A DNA stretch of 64,000 nucleotides from Phoronis australis (Eukaryota > Phoronida > Phoronidae): NCBI GenBank assembly GCA_002633005.1, contig NMRA01000001.1:1660198-1724197 (forward strand). The letters run 5' to 3'. Below the pieces are notes generated by a model. The model was given only the letters and a program-made list of their open reading frames with translations, made no database searches and was not told the origin of the DNA. Numbering within the stretch: position 1 is the stretch's first letter; every line of letters begins with the position of its first letter. A program made the position numbers and the translations under genes. This document shows, one piece after another, positions 1 to 14,300 of this stretch.

Positions 1-391
1 CAAGACATGACTACAGTTTTGCACGTTACGATAATTCTGAATCAAACTATGGAGCTACTGATAAACAGACTAAGCATGCAAAAAATGATGAAATTAATCA
101 CACAGTTTATAATCAATGTTGTTTTGTGCTATCTCAAGATAATAATTAACACACTCTTAACAACTAAATGGCTGATACAGCATTAAGTCAAAAAGATGGT
201 ATTCATTGCGTTTCGACTAACGCAAGATGGATGTTAGTCAGATAGTTGAATATCAAGATTTGTATGCTTCGCTATGGTTGTACAAAATTGAAGATGCTCT
301 TTACATGAATGGAGACACACTTAAGCATCTTGACAAGATGTTAAAACAGACGTTATCAAAATTGGACATTTAAGTCAAGAGAGAACTTTAC
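1..391 (-). other. SNW1 intron, partial
   Basis: Sequence downstream of the last visible SNW1 exon, which ends at a GTAAAG donor at 391-386 on the minus strand. I see no further SNW1 exon, no other coding stretch and no recognisable repeat here. Confidence 0.6.
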
Positions 392-3300
392 CTTGGCGTT
401 CTTCCAATTTGAAATACATGGGGGTATCTTCCACTCCTGTTGTTCCTTCACTGTCACCTGCAACCAAAATTAAGGATCATAGTAATCAAAATTAATATTG
501 AATAACACACACAAGTTAATATTTTGTAGAAATAAACTATAAGCATTTTGTAGACCAGAATCACCACTTTACAAATTAGTCACTGAATGCTACTTATATA
601 GGTGATTTCAAATCATTCATGCTAAAATGTAAATACATTATTTGCATTTCAACTTCTTATTGGCCAAAATAGACAAATATAGTCACCTTTCTGTTGGGAG
701 AGTGCATTACTGGTGCAGGTGGGGATGGAGGTCCTCGAGGGATCTTCTTATTTGTTCTGAAAACAGAATGAAACACTAGCACAAGAAAGTCTAGACTGTG
801 ATCTGAACAGCCAAAAAACAACTGCAATCCTCTGCCACATTTTATAAATATCAAAGGAGAGAAAGCAGTGACAGAAACACGCATAAGACATCTGAAGAGC
901 ATTAAGAGATACTAGATAATTTTTGTAGACAGGCTTTCATTTATAATGCCACATACCGTGGCTTATCATTGTAAACCTAATAGCCATTTACTTTGTGAGG
1001 TATACTCAACCCATTACACATTCAGTTAAACGGAGTAATGGCACAGAGGTCAAATCTTACTTGAACTTTGGTGGATCCATTGGATCTTTCTGTACCTCAA
1101 CCATTCGAATTACCCGCTGCTTGGCCCCAGAGTTGAAGGCTATGCCTTGCTGTGACGGTGTGTACCTGGGACACAACAAAGACATTAATTATACAGTTGA
1201 CTGAACTCACCTGCACTGAAAAACGCAGTAATTATACTTATTTTCCAACATTTCAAGGGTGTTTATCACATAGTAGCATTTCTAGTCAAGCATAGTCAAG
1301 AGATGGATTTGTGGAAAGCAGAAAGTGGCTTAAGAAAATTCCGCTCTGCAAAACGTGGTGGCCTCTCAACAATAATTGCAGCAACTACAGAGCACATCTA
1401 ATATAGGCCCGTTGGTATGTTACTTGCTGACAAGGAGATCTCGTGAACTGTGCAGAGTAAAACAGTTCACGACGCGAGTATTTTGCAATCTGACTGTGAG
1501 ACACAGCTTTGCACTGTGATCAACAAGAAAGAGTGAGCAGTGCAGTTTAATAAGTCACACCCTCACATGTTTGGATAAACCCAAGAAAACAACATTGGCT
1601 TATCTCTCAACTTTTCAGTCTACCATGACAACTTGTCCACCTATGCCTCACCTGATGTACTGAGCTGGTGCTTGTTTCTCTGCAGCTCTGACTGGCATGG
1701 CAGCCGAGATCTTACCCTGCACTAGCTTCTCTAGGGCTGCACGGGTTTTGTCAGTGGTCTGGAACAAATAGTGCATAGCTTTCACACACACACAAATGAT
1801 GAGCATTTCCATAAAACTATCAAGCCCCTTGGACACTGACAAGAAAATCATATTCACACTTCTTATTTACATTAATTCATAATGGTACCACAAGTGCACA
1901 GTGAAAAAAGCTTAAATGACAAATGCTTTTTATTTTTGAAGGAGTTGTTATGGAGTCGTTATGTTACGAAAGACATGTTTTGATGTGTTCACGCATGGCT
2001 TTAAATGTGAGTCAATGCTTTGGGCATTTCAAACTATGCTAATGAGCATGGCCACGGTCATTAACTCAGAGACAATTCAACAACAACAACGGTAACAATC
2101 ACTGAGAGAAGGCGAGACCCAAGACTTACTTCCATGATCTGTTCGTCATCTGGTCTTTGAAGCTCTTCCTCATCTTCCATGGGTTTGGCAACAAGATCTT
2201 GGAATTTAGAGTGGATCACCTGTGACAAAAGCGTATAGAAGGCACTTAAAATATACACCCAATAACTTTGTTGACAGGCAGGAGGAACACCGATAGAACG
2301 GTACTGCCATCGATATGGTAGACAGACCACGTGTATGAGGTGAAGTGTAAATTCAAAGTCTACTTTCAAAGTCTGTGGGAAGTTATTACTGTAACCACAA
2401 TGAGCAAACAGAGCAATAACAGTGTCCACAAATAGTTAGGAACACAGCGTATTACAACTATAAAAGATCAAGAATAACCAGAGAAAAATTTCTAAGGCAA
2501 ATTGTGTGAAAACAATCCCGCAAAAGCAATGGCCTGTTAAGCTAAGTCACATCCCACCTTGTCCTTTCCGTGACCCTGTCTGGCTATGGCATCATATTTG
2601 ATTTTGCCTTCAGCATCTAGTTGTACAGCCAATGAATTTGACTTGGCCTTCTTCTGACCCATGCCTAAAGGGTACTGGGCAATGTGGATCTCTGGAAACG
2701 CACCGCCATCACCAAAGTCCTAAGGGTAAACAAGACCTGGTTATTAGAATAGCAAATTAACAGGCCTTAATAACGTAAATAAAATATGATTAAAAATGGA
2801 ACAGTGAGTTAGGCAAATATAAACGGTGACTAAATTACCAAATGTTAGATACAACAAATCCTTTTACACACAAAAGAACACACCATAATATCTACTTTTT
2901 GTCTTTTTGTGACACAAAAGTTGAAACTCAACTTCTACCAAATCGCCAAAGAAAAAGGAAACGCTTAGCTGAAACATTTCATGCACTTTCAACTAATACA
3001 ACACAGCAATTAGTATAGGAATGGTGGCTCTTTGGCATCCTCCACTATTATTGTAGAAGATCCTTGTTAAAGTCACACATGGCATCATATTTATAATTTA
3101 GGTTTTTAGTACCAAGAACTGTTTCTAATTTTACACTGTTACATTACAGGACTGACTCTAGTCTCAACTTGGTGATTTGTATGCCTTGCTAGGAATTTAA
3201 AGCATGAGCTTACCTCTTGTGACCTAGGCACCCAACCTTTCCTCTGGCCATACGGTGGTATAGACTTACGCGTCGCTACAATCTGGAAAATTACCAAAAC

Positions 3301-6205
3301 ACAAATGTCATGACAACCACAGACACAGAAACATACTTTCCTTGGCATGGCAGATACTGATGAGCACTGACTTCCACCAGAAAACACCTGACAGAATATA
3401 GCGCAATTGGCAACTGGAAATTTCAAATAGTACTGAACCATAATAAAAACATATAAACCGTACTCACAGCAAAAAAAAATTAAAGGAATCACTGACAGCC
3501 TTTAGATAGTGATCCCCATCTTGTTCACTCTGAGAATGTCCACTAGGTGTCGTGGGACCAGGGTTAAAGCATGAGTACGGTTTTTACACTTTTATTGTGT
3601 TTCAACCACAGCCAATTAGCTTTCATCAATGTACTAAAATATCTCGTGTTCAAACACCACGTAACCTCACTTCCCCTTCGACATTACGAGCAGCAGGCCG
3701 CATTTGCGACCTGAAAATTGAAAATGTGAGCCAAGGTGTTGGCCAACTCACATTAGTCGCATGTGCGGGACGCGGGAATTCCAACTGATGCGAGCTGAGT
3801 CTTTTACACTTCCCTCTATAACCAATATAACTGTTTCTGTTGATTAGCACAGACAGATTTTGGCAACATGGCTCACTGGGTGACTTTGATGAACACGTCT
3901 GTATTTTAGTCCAAAAAGAACCTAAAGTTCTACGTAATCAATATAAAAATAAAAGTAAAAATCTGCTGTCTGGTTTTCCACCATTCAAGCTTTAGTGGCA
4001 GCTTGCTTGAACCCGACATAAGTGAGTACTGTACTCAGACCAAGCTTGCTCGAGCTCAGTGGCATGTCACCTTATTTCACATTTTTGTCAAATTTTGAAT
4101 TTCCTTACTTTCTAAATAACCACTGTTTGTTAGCTTGAAAAAGATTAGTGATGAGTTAAGAAAGATAAATCAGGCTTCTTAAAACTCTAGCATAAGTTTT
4201 TTTGAGCCAGTCAGCTTTTTCAAGCTGGAACCTGTGCAACCAGATTTCTAGAAATGCGACCTGGGATTTTTGCCAGGTCGCAAACTGTTAAGGACAATTT
4301 AAGCTTGATGAATTTAGTGTTGTATATACAGTGCAGTTATGATTGCATGTTACTTCTGCTACGAGTACATATACGTAGCTTACCTGTCTCTGGGCCAGTT
4401 GAGCCCGTCTATACCTGTCGTCATCATCTCTGTCGTAGCTGCTCTGTGTTGGAGTGGGTAGAATACTGAAAACACAATGCCAAATCATAAATTTGTAGAA
4501 ATTAAAGAATATTCTCATTTTTTTATCACTTTGGAAATGATATTAACCCGGAATGTGTTCATTAACACTATTTAAGCATTCCTCGTGTCCTGTTTTAAAG
4601 TGTCACCATGCTTGCTGAACCAGCAACAAGTTTCCATGAATTGTAACTTCTTTGAAAAAACAGTCAACAGTTTGGAAAAAAAGAGATGTCGTTGCAACGG
4701 TATAGCTTTTTTAACATAAGCTTAAAAACAACAGGCAACAGCCCATTGAAACTAGTAAATTAAAGCCAAGTGACTAGTAGTTGTCAGAAGCCACATAGCT
4801 ATCCAAAATGCTGGGATCATTGCTTGTTAACACGAATGTCGTGCCTTGCAACTATTGGGGTGTTCTGAAAGGCAAAACAAGGCTCACAGGGGTTTTGAGT
4901 CACGGTGAATGTAGCTAACAAAACTTTTTATATTAGTACATTCATTCACCCAGAAATCATGATCAGATGTGACTGGGGATGGGTAGCCCCAACTTAACAC
5001 CCTTAAAATATCAGTAATATGAAAATTATTACAACAAAAGACGTAAAAATTTAGAAAACCAGAAAAAGACAATTAGAAAATTGAGTGTATTATAAATGTA
5101 CTATCACTAGAAGAAACAAAGAAAATGGAGAAAATAGAGTACTGACAACCAATAAGATTCGTCCTTGGCTTTGTTGATCTTTCAAATGCTGATGCTACTG
5201 ATCAGAAGTACCAAGAACTTCTAGAAGCAATAGTGTAGGTATATTAGGTAACGAGGCTAGTAAATCTACAATTGATGTAGAGCAGGGCCCTCATGCCTCT
5301 TATTTGGGGCACATGAGAAATACTTTAAAACCAAGCAAAATTTCCCTCATAAGGCCCAAAGGTTCCCTTCCTATAATTAAATCAACCCCCTCAAGATTAG
5401 AATCACTTCTTCAAACGTTAGCTTGGCCACTTGAGGCGGAGAATTTTCTCCTCAACCAAAAATTCCTATCTCAGAGAAGGCGCAGGTACCTTTCCCTTGT
5501 CTTATCATGGTGAGCGACAGCCTAGAAGTGAAGCTGTTAAAAGTCCATTTGCACTACAAAGAATGTCAGGTGTTACACGTTTCCGGCACATTTGTTAAGG
5601 TCCACGTGCATCCGACACATTTGGGTTTTCAACTGTAGAGAACACTTTAGTTTGCCTGCTTGTCAAGCTCGGACTCTAAGTCCCCATAAGAAGTCGCCAT
5701 GAATTGCAAGGAGAGCAAGTGAATTGTAACAGCCTTCACGTGCAAATGAAGGGCGTCACTCAAATCATTATTGAACGAGTGGTAAAAGCCGAGAAAATGG
5801 GTCCCTCTTGTAATTGGGGTTTCTGAACTAAATCGTAATCTGGAACAACAGGAGTCATGAATGTAAATAAAGACTTTGAACCATGTATCCTGGGCCCAAT
5901 TAATTCCTCATTTAGACTTTTTGCCCATTTATTGAACAACTTGGGTTACTTGGGTATCTAAGTAAAGTACTACACTATCCCGACATCTATCGGACAAGGA
6001 ACGAAAACAATTGTACAAACAAGTGAAAAACTTCAAATCAGTAGCCGTCTTAATAATCGACCTATTTACCGCACTTGAAAAACATATCAGGTTACTGAAG
6101 ATTCACAGTTACCAAAGGCATAAAATACACAAAACTGTACTTATCTTCTATAAGTTAAAAGGAGAAAATTCACAGCAAAAAGAGCACTCACCTAGACAGC
6201 GCCAT
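392..6205 (-). CDS. SNW1: SNW domain-containing protein 1 (SKIP), N-terminal half, nine exons, incomplete at left edge
   Basis: Spliceosomal and transcription co-regulator (Prp45/SKIP family), nuclear. Coding exons on the minus strand, in order: 6205-6192, 4465-4384, 3282-3214, 2719-2558, 2219-2130, 1758-1652, 1165-1061, 756-687, 457-392. All have GT donors and AG acceptors, and they sum to 765 nt (255 codons) in one open frame. The start MALSS-ILPTPTQ matches the family's N-terminus. Recognisable blocks are PPYGQRKGWVPR, DFGDGGAFPEIHIAQYP, KIKYDAIARQG, the start of the SNW domain (AAMPVRAAEKQAPAQYIR), NKKIPRGPPSPPAPVMHSP and KEQQEWKIPPCISNWKNAK. The next conserved block (GYTIPLDKRLAAD in human) is not found between 1 and 391, so the remaining exons lie off the left edge. 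Family proteins have about 530 residues, so roughly half is present. Exon boundaries are read by eye; the identification is very secure. Confidence 0.96.
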
Positions 6206-8314
6206 TGTGTGTTATCGATGTTTCACATTTGTCCGAGAAACATTATAATTTATTTTATGTAAAATTATTATATTATTTTCAATGAATTCAAGTGCTTTTT
6301 ATTCATTTTAGGGCAATTTATTGTTGTTTTTTAAATAAATTAAAATAATAAGATTATAGTTGTCCAGGTGGCGCTGACAGTCACAACATGTCTGCCTCCA
6401 TGGACGAGTAGCTAACATTACATCACAGATTATTTCTGTGATCCATGGTTATATAAACTTCTGAAAGTTTACTTATAGGGCCGCCTATACATGTTGTGCG
6501 TTTACTGATGTTATTTTGGTCCTCAAATCTGTTGTAAGGTAATAAAATTCGAATTGTGTATAGCTTTGATCTGAATTTTAATAATGCTGCAGAAAGTGTA
6601 GAGTAGTAAATACCTAACTTTGGTTTGTCTTATCTTGTTATATATTATATAGGTGACCCTCGGTGTATACCATGTTAATCTTAGGGCTGGCTGTCGAATG
6701 GCGCCCATACATCAGCACATGTATCAGCTGACAGTAATGGGCCGCTGAATATTAATGTCGCCCTGTTATTTTCCTACACCTGCATATGGGTTGGGACGGC
6801 AAATGTTGACAGTCTCTAAGATGTACGACTCTGGTCTTTTGATCCTGACAGAGGGCACACGTACAAAAGAAGGCCAGCGCAGCACTGAGACTGATCGAGC
6901 TCCGTCTCACTGACTACAGTACAATACTCATTGTACACTGTCACTGAAATTGAATTGACTAAAAGTGGTGACTGAATGTGAATATAGAACAAGGTACAGC
7001 ACTAGTCTGTATCACTGGGAATACTTAAATTTCGAATTTGGATGAGGAAAAAATACTTTTCAATTCATTAGTTGATATTTGTCTTTATTCCACACCTGCA
7101 TCAAAGTTGGGTTACCTATGCCACTACTCTGGAGGTTCACTATTCCGAAGGTTCACTACTTTGAAGGTTCACTATACTCCTAAGGTTCATTATTCTGAAT
7201 GTTCACTTCTCTGAACTGCTCTGCAAAAGTTGAACTGACATGCATAAAGTATTGTATTTGTGTTAATTTAATGATGATTGGCAGCGACGTGATAGCCTAC
7301 TTCATGTAGTTTCAACCTGTCTGTGCATGGTTCTAATGTGGTGGTAGCTGTTCTCTCAGCTCTGTGGTTCGAGACAGATACTGAATTGATGACTTACCTA
7401 GTGCGGTGGATTAGGCTGATGTACAGCGGTTAAACTTGTTAGTCGTGCTATGAAATGTTGCGTTTGGGACACAGATTTGGTAAATGTATCGTGGCTCATA
7501 ATTCAGTAGTATTCAATGCATGTACGCTCTCATTTTTCCATAATTATAAGTCATGCTCTGAAACTGAATTTCGCATGCGCAGGAAACCCAAACAAAGTGC
7601 ATTAGTACCCGGTTGCTAGGTCCTGGTTAGTAGGTATTCCACTGCGTCTAATAACCTAATGGTCATGTAGGTTTGGTAAAAATATAAAAATTATACTTCA
7701 GTACGAAATGCTATAGAGTAGTAAACCTTCAGAACAATGACCCTTGGAATTATGAAACTTTGGAATAGTAGGCTGTTCCCACTGTACTGGCTAATGCACT
7801 GAATACTGCTGAAGACCGTGGTAGGTTCAGTTAATTTCTTTATATTCTTCCTGGGTAACTTGTCAACAGAGGCAGAGATAATTTTGGAGTGAAAATATAT
7901 TCAGCAAAATCAACCTTGTCTATAAAATTGTCTTTTTTCATTGTTGTTCTTTGATCTATAAATAATATTCCATTTTCCACCATATGCTGTTCTAAACTGA
8001 AATGTTAATATACCAGAGATTTCAGTAAAAAATCAACATTTGGGCCTTTAAGTAATTTTTGTTAAAACTGGCTATTCAATTGGGAATATTTTGTCAGTTG
8101 CGCTTTTCTTACATAGTGGTGGAAAGTTGTTCCTACATCCTACATTCATGGATCACATAAAATATAAACTTGACCGAAGTATGAACGTGTAGAGCAGGTT
8201 CGTTATTGTATTAATTTCCACATTCATCTACTTTCCATTGACAGAACTCTATTTTTAAAAAATTTACTGATTATTATATCCATTGTTCTTTTTCTAATTT
8301 CATGGAGTAGAGAA
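6206..8314. promoter_or_regulatory. Head-to-head intergenic region between SNW1 and ADCK1
   Basis: About 2.1 kb separates the SNW1 start codon (minus strand, 6205) from the ADCK1 start codon (plus strand, 8315). It must hold both promoters and both 5' UTRs, and possibly a non-coding first exon of ADCK1. A CTCF-like word, CCAGGTGGCGCT, lies at 6364-6375, about 160 bp upstream of the SNW1 ATG. A short tandem repeat lies at 7125-7216. I see no clear TATA box tied to a start. Calling this a shared or bidirectional promoter is inference from orientation and spacing. Confidence 0.55.
7125..7216. repeat. Short tandem repeat, about 18-21 bp unit, about five copies
   Basis: Degenerate copies of GGTTCACTATTCCGAA follow one another (GGTTCACTATTCCGAA, GGTTCACTACTTTGAA, GGTTCACTATACTCCTAA, GGTTCATTATTCTGAA, TGTTCACTTCTCTGAA). 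It lies in the SNW1-ADCK1 intergenic region. No function is evident. Confidence 0.75.
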
Positions 8315-11300
8315 ATGACTGTATTACGTCAACTGGGGCGAATAGTGAAATATGGCAGTGTGTTTACTGGAGGAGCCATTACTGTGGGTCTTCTGCATAA
8401 TAACGATTGGGACTTATCGTCATTTGGTGTTGTGAGGTCGGGAAGAGCTCTGTATACTGTGAGTAACCATGGTAACATAATTAACAACACTATATGAGGT
8501 GTGTCTTGGCAGTTGCTTGTTCTTCAATTACTTTTTCCCAAAAATTAGATTCTTGGTTTGTAAATGTGTAACCAAATTTGATTTCTTCAAAATTCCGAAT
8601 GAAATGTAAAATTGAGGCCAACAGGATTGAGTATTTTTAGTGCTCCTGTAGTGTTTTTCTATTTCGTTTACTGTCTACTTCACTATCAAAGCAAAGGATC
8701 TGTTCCATCAAGAAGACGTGGTAATGTCTTCATGGTTCCATCCTTGTTTGTACTCTAAATGCAAAATGGTTGGGTCATAAAACATCATAATTGGTTCTGT
8801 TCTGTGTTTTTAAGTTGATGCGGTGATGGGATACTTAATTCAATTGTTTGTAGTTTCAAAACGAAAAATTCACCTACTGCCTGCTGAAATGTGTGGGGAT
8901 CGTTTTACTTTTTTAACACCGGCACTAACTGTTGCCAGCTTTGGGTTTCAAAATGAGTTGGGCGCCACTGTTTTTTTGCCCTAAATGCCCTATTAGAACA
9001 AGTATGCCCTCAAGATTTAAAGATTGCAAATCAATTACAGTGTTTTATCTGTCACAAAATTCATTCCCCATTACACAAAGAAAACCCCACCTCAAGGATT
9101 TACTTCTTTTTACATACCTGAAAACCTGTTCTATTGTGGGCACTGTGGTAAGAATTGCAGATTGTAGATGTAGCTCCAATATGACATAATGCTTTAATAT
9201 TGTGTTTGGTAAGGCCTATAGCTCTTGTTTGTTTTTCATTGCAGATTTCACAGTGTGTGGTAGATTACAAAATCTCATTGCGGAATTTAGATCCTACATC
9301 CACAGAGTATAAAGAAAAGATTTCAAAGGTGAGTTTCGTAAAAGTGAGTAGAAACCCGTTATGTATGGTGAACTTTCGCAAGATGTGAGTCTGAAGTTTT
9401 GTACTACGGTAAAATGTCAGGAATTTCGAACAAAAGCAGTTGCCAAAATTGATCTTTTTTCATTGTTCCAAAGCTACTTGTATTGGTGTGAATGCCCACA
9501 TTCTTGTAAAGTATAGTTTGATGGTAATTTCGATAATGAACCTGAAAATGATCAAGCATTTATTGAGCCCTACTTGTCTTTTTAGAAGGAAATGATTTCA
9601 CTTGTCGGCCATGTTTTCTCCTACATTGATATGATTTTAGTGTAATCTTTTCATAGCTCTGGGAATGTTATGTGCATGAGACTGGACTCAAATGTATAGC
9701 AGTGAAATAATTTATACACATTTCACAGTTTTCTGGAAAATCTTGCTAATGTACAGTACACGACAAAAGCAGTTATACAAAATTACCCAGAGTGGTTTTC
9801 TATTGTGTCCCACAATGAAGGAGAGCAAACAGGAAAGTTAGTAAGGTAGATAAGTCGTTCTGTAATGACAATTTTCCTTCTGTAATAGTTATTACCAGTC
9901 ATTCTTGCTTTAACCGGATTAACCATCATGATGGGGAAATGGCATTTTTTCTGATTACTATAGTCTTGCACTGTAGACAGCTGGGGCCTTTCACAGTGCA
10001 TGCTTGGGCTGCATCCGTCCAGGCCCATTGTACTGATCGTCTGATTATCACTCGTTGAGACATCTCACCATGAGTACCTCTAGGGTGAAGTCTTCCAATC
10101 TCTCTGTTGGATGATTGGATGGACTTAGTTTTCCAAGTAAAACATTGTGGAACATTAATTTTGTGGTGGAACATATGCGTGTTGCGGTATAAAAATTTTG
10201 ATTGTGCCAGTTTTAAATTGGTTGGTTTAGGACAAGCTGTACCAAATTGAAGATTGTTTACTGTAATCTTCATGCTCATTAAAATATAAGCATGAAATGT
10301 TATTCTTAGAAGACCTGATAGGTCATGAGTATACTGCATTGTTCACTTCACAGATTCACACACGTTCTGCTGAGAGGCTACGAGACCTGTGCTGCAAAAA
10401 TGGTGGCTGCTATATCAAAGTTGGACAACATATCGGTGCACTAGAATACCTACTCCCTATTGAATATGTGAAGACTTTGTCTGTCCTACATAGCCAGGCT
10501 CCATCTTCCCCGATTGAAGACTTGTACAGAGTAATGGAGGACGATCTTGGAAAACCGGTACGTCACGAGACATGTTTACTCATGGTTTGTCCCAAGTAAT
10601 CAGGTACCACTGAAGACTTCTACAGGGTGATCAAAGAAGATTTTTTAAAGCCAGTAGGTCATGAAACTTGCTAACTAAGGTATATCAGCACAATGTCTTC
10701 CCCATGTGGTTGGCCCCGTTGTCCCCCTATTGAAGGCTTGTACAGAACGAAGGAGGGAAGTCTTAGGAAACAAATGAGAAACTTTGAGAATTCAGTGCTT
10801 GATTTTGTTGATGCATCAAAAATGACACCAGGCCACCTGTACTCTTTTTTTGATGTCTGTTATGAAGCTACTTTAAGTGGAAATTGGTTTTACAGGTTTC
10901 TGAGATTTTCTCCGAGTTTGATCCTGAACCGCTTGGTGCTGCGTCTCTTGCTCAGGTTCATAAGGCTAAACTGAAACAAGATGGCCGCGTGGTAGCAGTC
11001 AAGGTGCAGCATCGCCGAGTGCGACAACATTCCGCTGTAGACATGACTAGTATGGAGGTGAGCTCTATGGGAAGAGAGTTTAAGTAAATGAATCAAGAGT
11101 TACGCACAGCGTTTATGCTGATTAATTGTTTACGTTAACATGATGAATATGAAAATTTTGTTGTGAACTTAATACTCTTGAATTATTTTAATTTAAGTTG
11201 GAAAAGAAACATTTAAAGGCATCATTACCTTTTTGAAGGTGTTTCTGCTCATTTTAGGTATTTTGAACCTTTGTAGTTTTGGCTTTCCAAGGATGTAACA

Positions 11301-14300
11301 TTACCCTCATATAATAGTTAAATCATGTTCTTTAGTCCACTGTTCTTCATCATAAGTAAATAGACATACAAACAAGACTCTTCGCGAGATTTCTTTTGCT
11401 CAGAGAACTTCTATGTACAAGACACAAGTAATCAGAAAAATACCATTTCCCCGTCATGATGGCTAATTCTGTTAACAGTAAAAATGACTGTTAGCGTGGC
11501 AAAATTCCAATCACAAAATGGCTTAGCAACCTTACTAACTTTTCTGTTAATTTACCTTCAATGTCGGTCATGAGGGAAGACTACTGTGATGATCTTCGTC
11601 CCAGCTGTCATGATGGAGAATTCTGGGTCATTTTGTCTGAATATTTTTGACTTGCACTTTGCAACACCTTGGGTCTTTCGTAAACAAATTTTGATGATTT
11701 ATGCACTCGCTAAGTTATTGCCACATTGTTACTTTGAGTTGGTATGGGTATCAATGGTTATACAATGTTTATTTGTTGTTTCTTCCTCAAGATCCTGGTA
11801 CATACCAGGATTTTCCATAGTTAAGCCCACCCGATGAAACACCCATGGGTATTTATTCGGAAATTTATGCTGAATGAACGGCCATGGGCGTTTATTTGGT
11901 GTCACAACTTCTGGTGTCGTGTGTCCAGATAGTGAGGGGTTTATTCAGAAATTTTCCTCTTACAAGCCCACTCAGCGTCAACTTTTTGTCACAAATTCAG
12001 TTTTGTGAAGCACTTTAAACATAAAATTTAAAAGCACAGTTTTGAATAAAAATGTCAAAGTCAGCAAAACTATGACTACCTTTTCCGAATAAACGCCCGG
12101 GCATTTATTTGGCGTTACTAAAATGCCTGAAATTTTTCATTTTCCGAATACATGCCCATGTATTGTTGCTCTAAGTTGAGACTGGTTTCTATGATAACAC
12201 AATTTATTTCTCGTTTCTTCCTCAAGCTCCTGGTACATATTGTCGCCTGGCTATTCCCAGACTTCAAGTTCATGTGGCTGGCCGAAGAAACACGCAAGAA
12301 TCTGCCTCTAGAGCTTGATTTTTGTCACGAAGGAAAAAACTGTGAACAAGTGCAGAAACTGTTCAAACATTTCTCTTTCCTAAAGGTAAGCTCAAACATA
12401 CGTTTTGTTGATTCTTCTCATTGTAAGTCAGTGCATTTCTTTGTGAAATTTTTGCTTTTAACTTTCAACCTTACGTGTTAAGCTGTGCTGGATAACATAT
12501 TTATGACCTGTATTGTTTTTTACAAATAACGAAACTTTATAAAACTACTTTGTGACTAAGCAGCAATATCTATATACACATATGATTACTGAGTGTTTGT
12601 GATTTAAAGCTCTAAATATAATAGTAAACTTGAAACCTTTGACTATTGTCCTCTGCAGAGGCATTCTGATCTGTAGCCATAGACTTATTGGTGCATTTAA
12701 CTACAGTCAAGCATTTTTGACCAGGTACCAGATATTTACTGGGAGTTGACAACCCCACGTGTGTTAACAATGGAGTACTGTGAGGGTGGACAGGTTAACG
12801 ACACAGACTACATGAAGAAGCACAACATACCTGTGTATGAGGTAAAGAGCACAATGTGTGGTCTTAGGAACGATGTGTGTTGGGCCGACATCTTTAACTC
12901 TGTAGTTTTTCCAAAAGGACTGGCAAAACCATACATGGTGTTTGATTAAATAACTATTTAAAATTGTTTTTAATGATGCCTTGCTGATGCTACAGAGCTT
13001 ATCAAAGTAGGTAAAAACAAGCTATTCTAATAAGAGACGGACAAAATCAGAGGAAACAAGCATCAGTGGTGATGCAATAAAACAAAATTAGGTCATTCTA
13101 TGGGGCGTATCAGACTGTATGAGCAATTTTGCTCACACTCAGTCCGTATGACATATCACTCCCAGTACCACTCTGTATATGTATAATATTGCACGCTTAT
13201 CCAATTTCCAGAGCGAGATAACTGTATTTTAAACAGGTAGAGTCAGAATCCAACTAAAGCACTGCAACATGTATCAGCAATATATTATTGTATATTTGAA
13301 TGAGATCCATTGCCCTCTAGTTACAATTCAGAATACTCTTCTTCTAATCAGTGTACAGTTGTCGCTTGAAGCATTGGGGTGTACTTGTTTAGACATACCT
13401 AAGGCAGATGACAGTTGGTATTCATTCTAATTGTGCAAGGTTGCCCTTGTTGAAAGTTAATACAACAGTGTTATGTAACACAAGTAGTGACTGAAAACTC
13501 AAGCTGGTATAGTTTCATTTCCCAGGTAGCTCAAAAGCTTGGCAAGCTTTACAGTGAAATGATATTTGTTCAAGGCTACATACACTGTGATCCCCACCCC
13601 GGGAATATTCTGGTGAACAAACACAAGGGCCATGTAGAGGTAGTCTTGCTGGATCATGGACTGTACGCAGTGAGTATTTGTTTTTTGCTTTCAAAGAGAA
13701 TATGCTTGTTAAGACTCTTCTGTTTAGTGGTGTATCATAACAGGGCAAACCTTTCTTCGCTATGAAGATGATATGGCTATCCACCGAGACACAGTCTTAA
13801 TTTTTAGACAACAGTCCATAAATCCTTATTCTTGCAATAATGTTAATTTCGGAAGATATCCAACTGCATCTTAATTCAGGGTTTTAATACTTGCATGATG
13901 GAAGGCAGAGCTTTGTCGCAGGCCTTGACGTCATACTCGAGTATGTGACACGGAGCAACTAACGTGGAACAGGTGTTCGGGTGCAAGTGTGTGTGTAAAC
14001 GCGACTGAAACGGAGCAAATTGACTCCACCGTGGCCATTTCTGTCACCAGTTTGAGAGTTACAGCAAGTTGCCCTTGATCAATTGCTCTGGTGTAAACTG
14101 CACATCTAAGCACAAACTGGGTCAAGGCAGAAGGGATCGTCTTTTATTGCCCTTGCATAATAACGTACATGCATTGTTTTGGATGTTCGCCATTGTTAAC
14201 TCATTCGACCCTGAGCACCATATGGAATAAATTGCTTAGTGGCCTGGCTGAGCTGTGGAATGTCTACCCCCTTGAAGTCGGAGGGTATTTCACTCAGAAC

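Noticed and set aside
9926-10339. 137-codon minus-strand ORF in ADCK1 intron 2
   Set aside because: No domain recognised. Part of it (GGCCCATTG-ACTGATC near 10020) weakly resembles 27750-27770, so a repeat is possible, but the match is too short to call.
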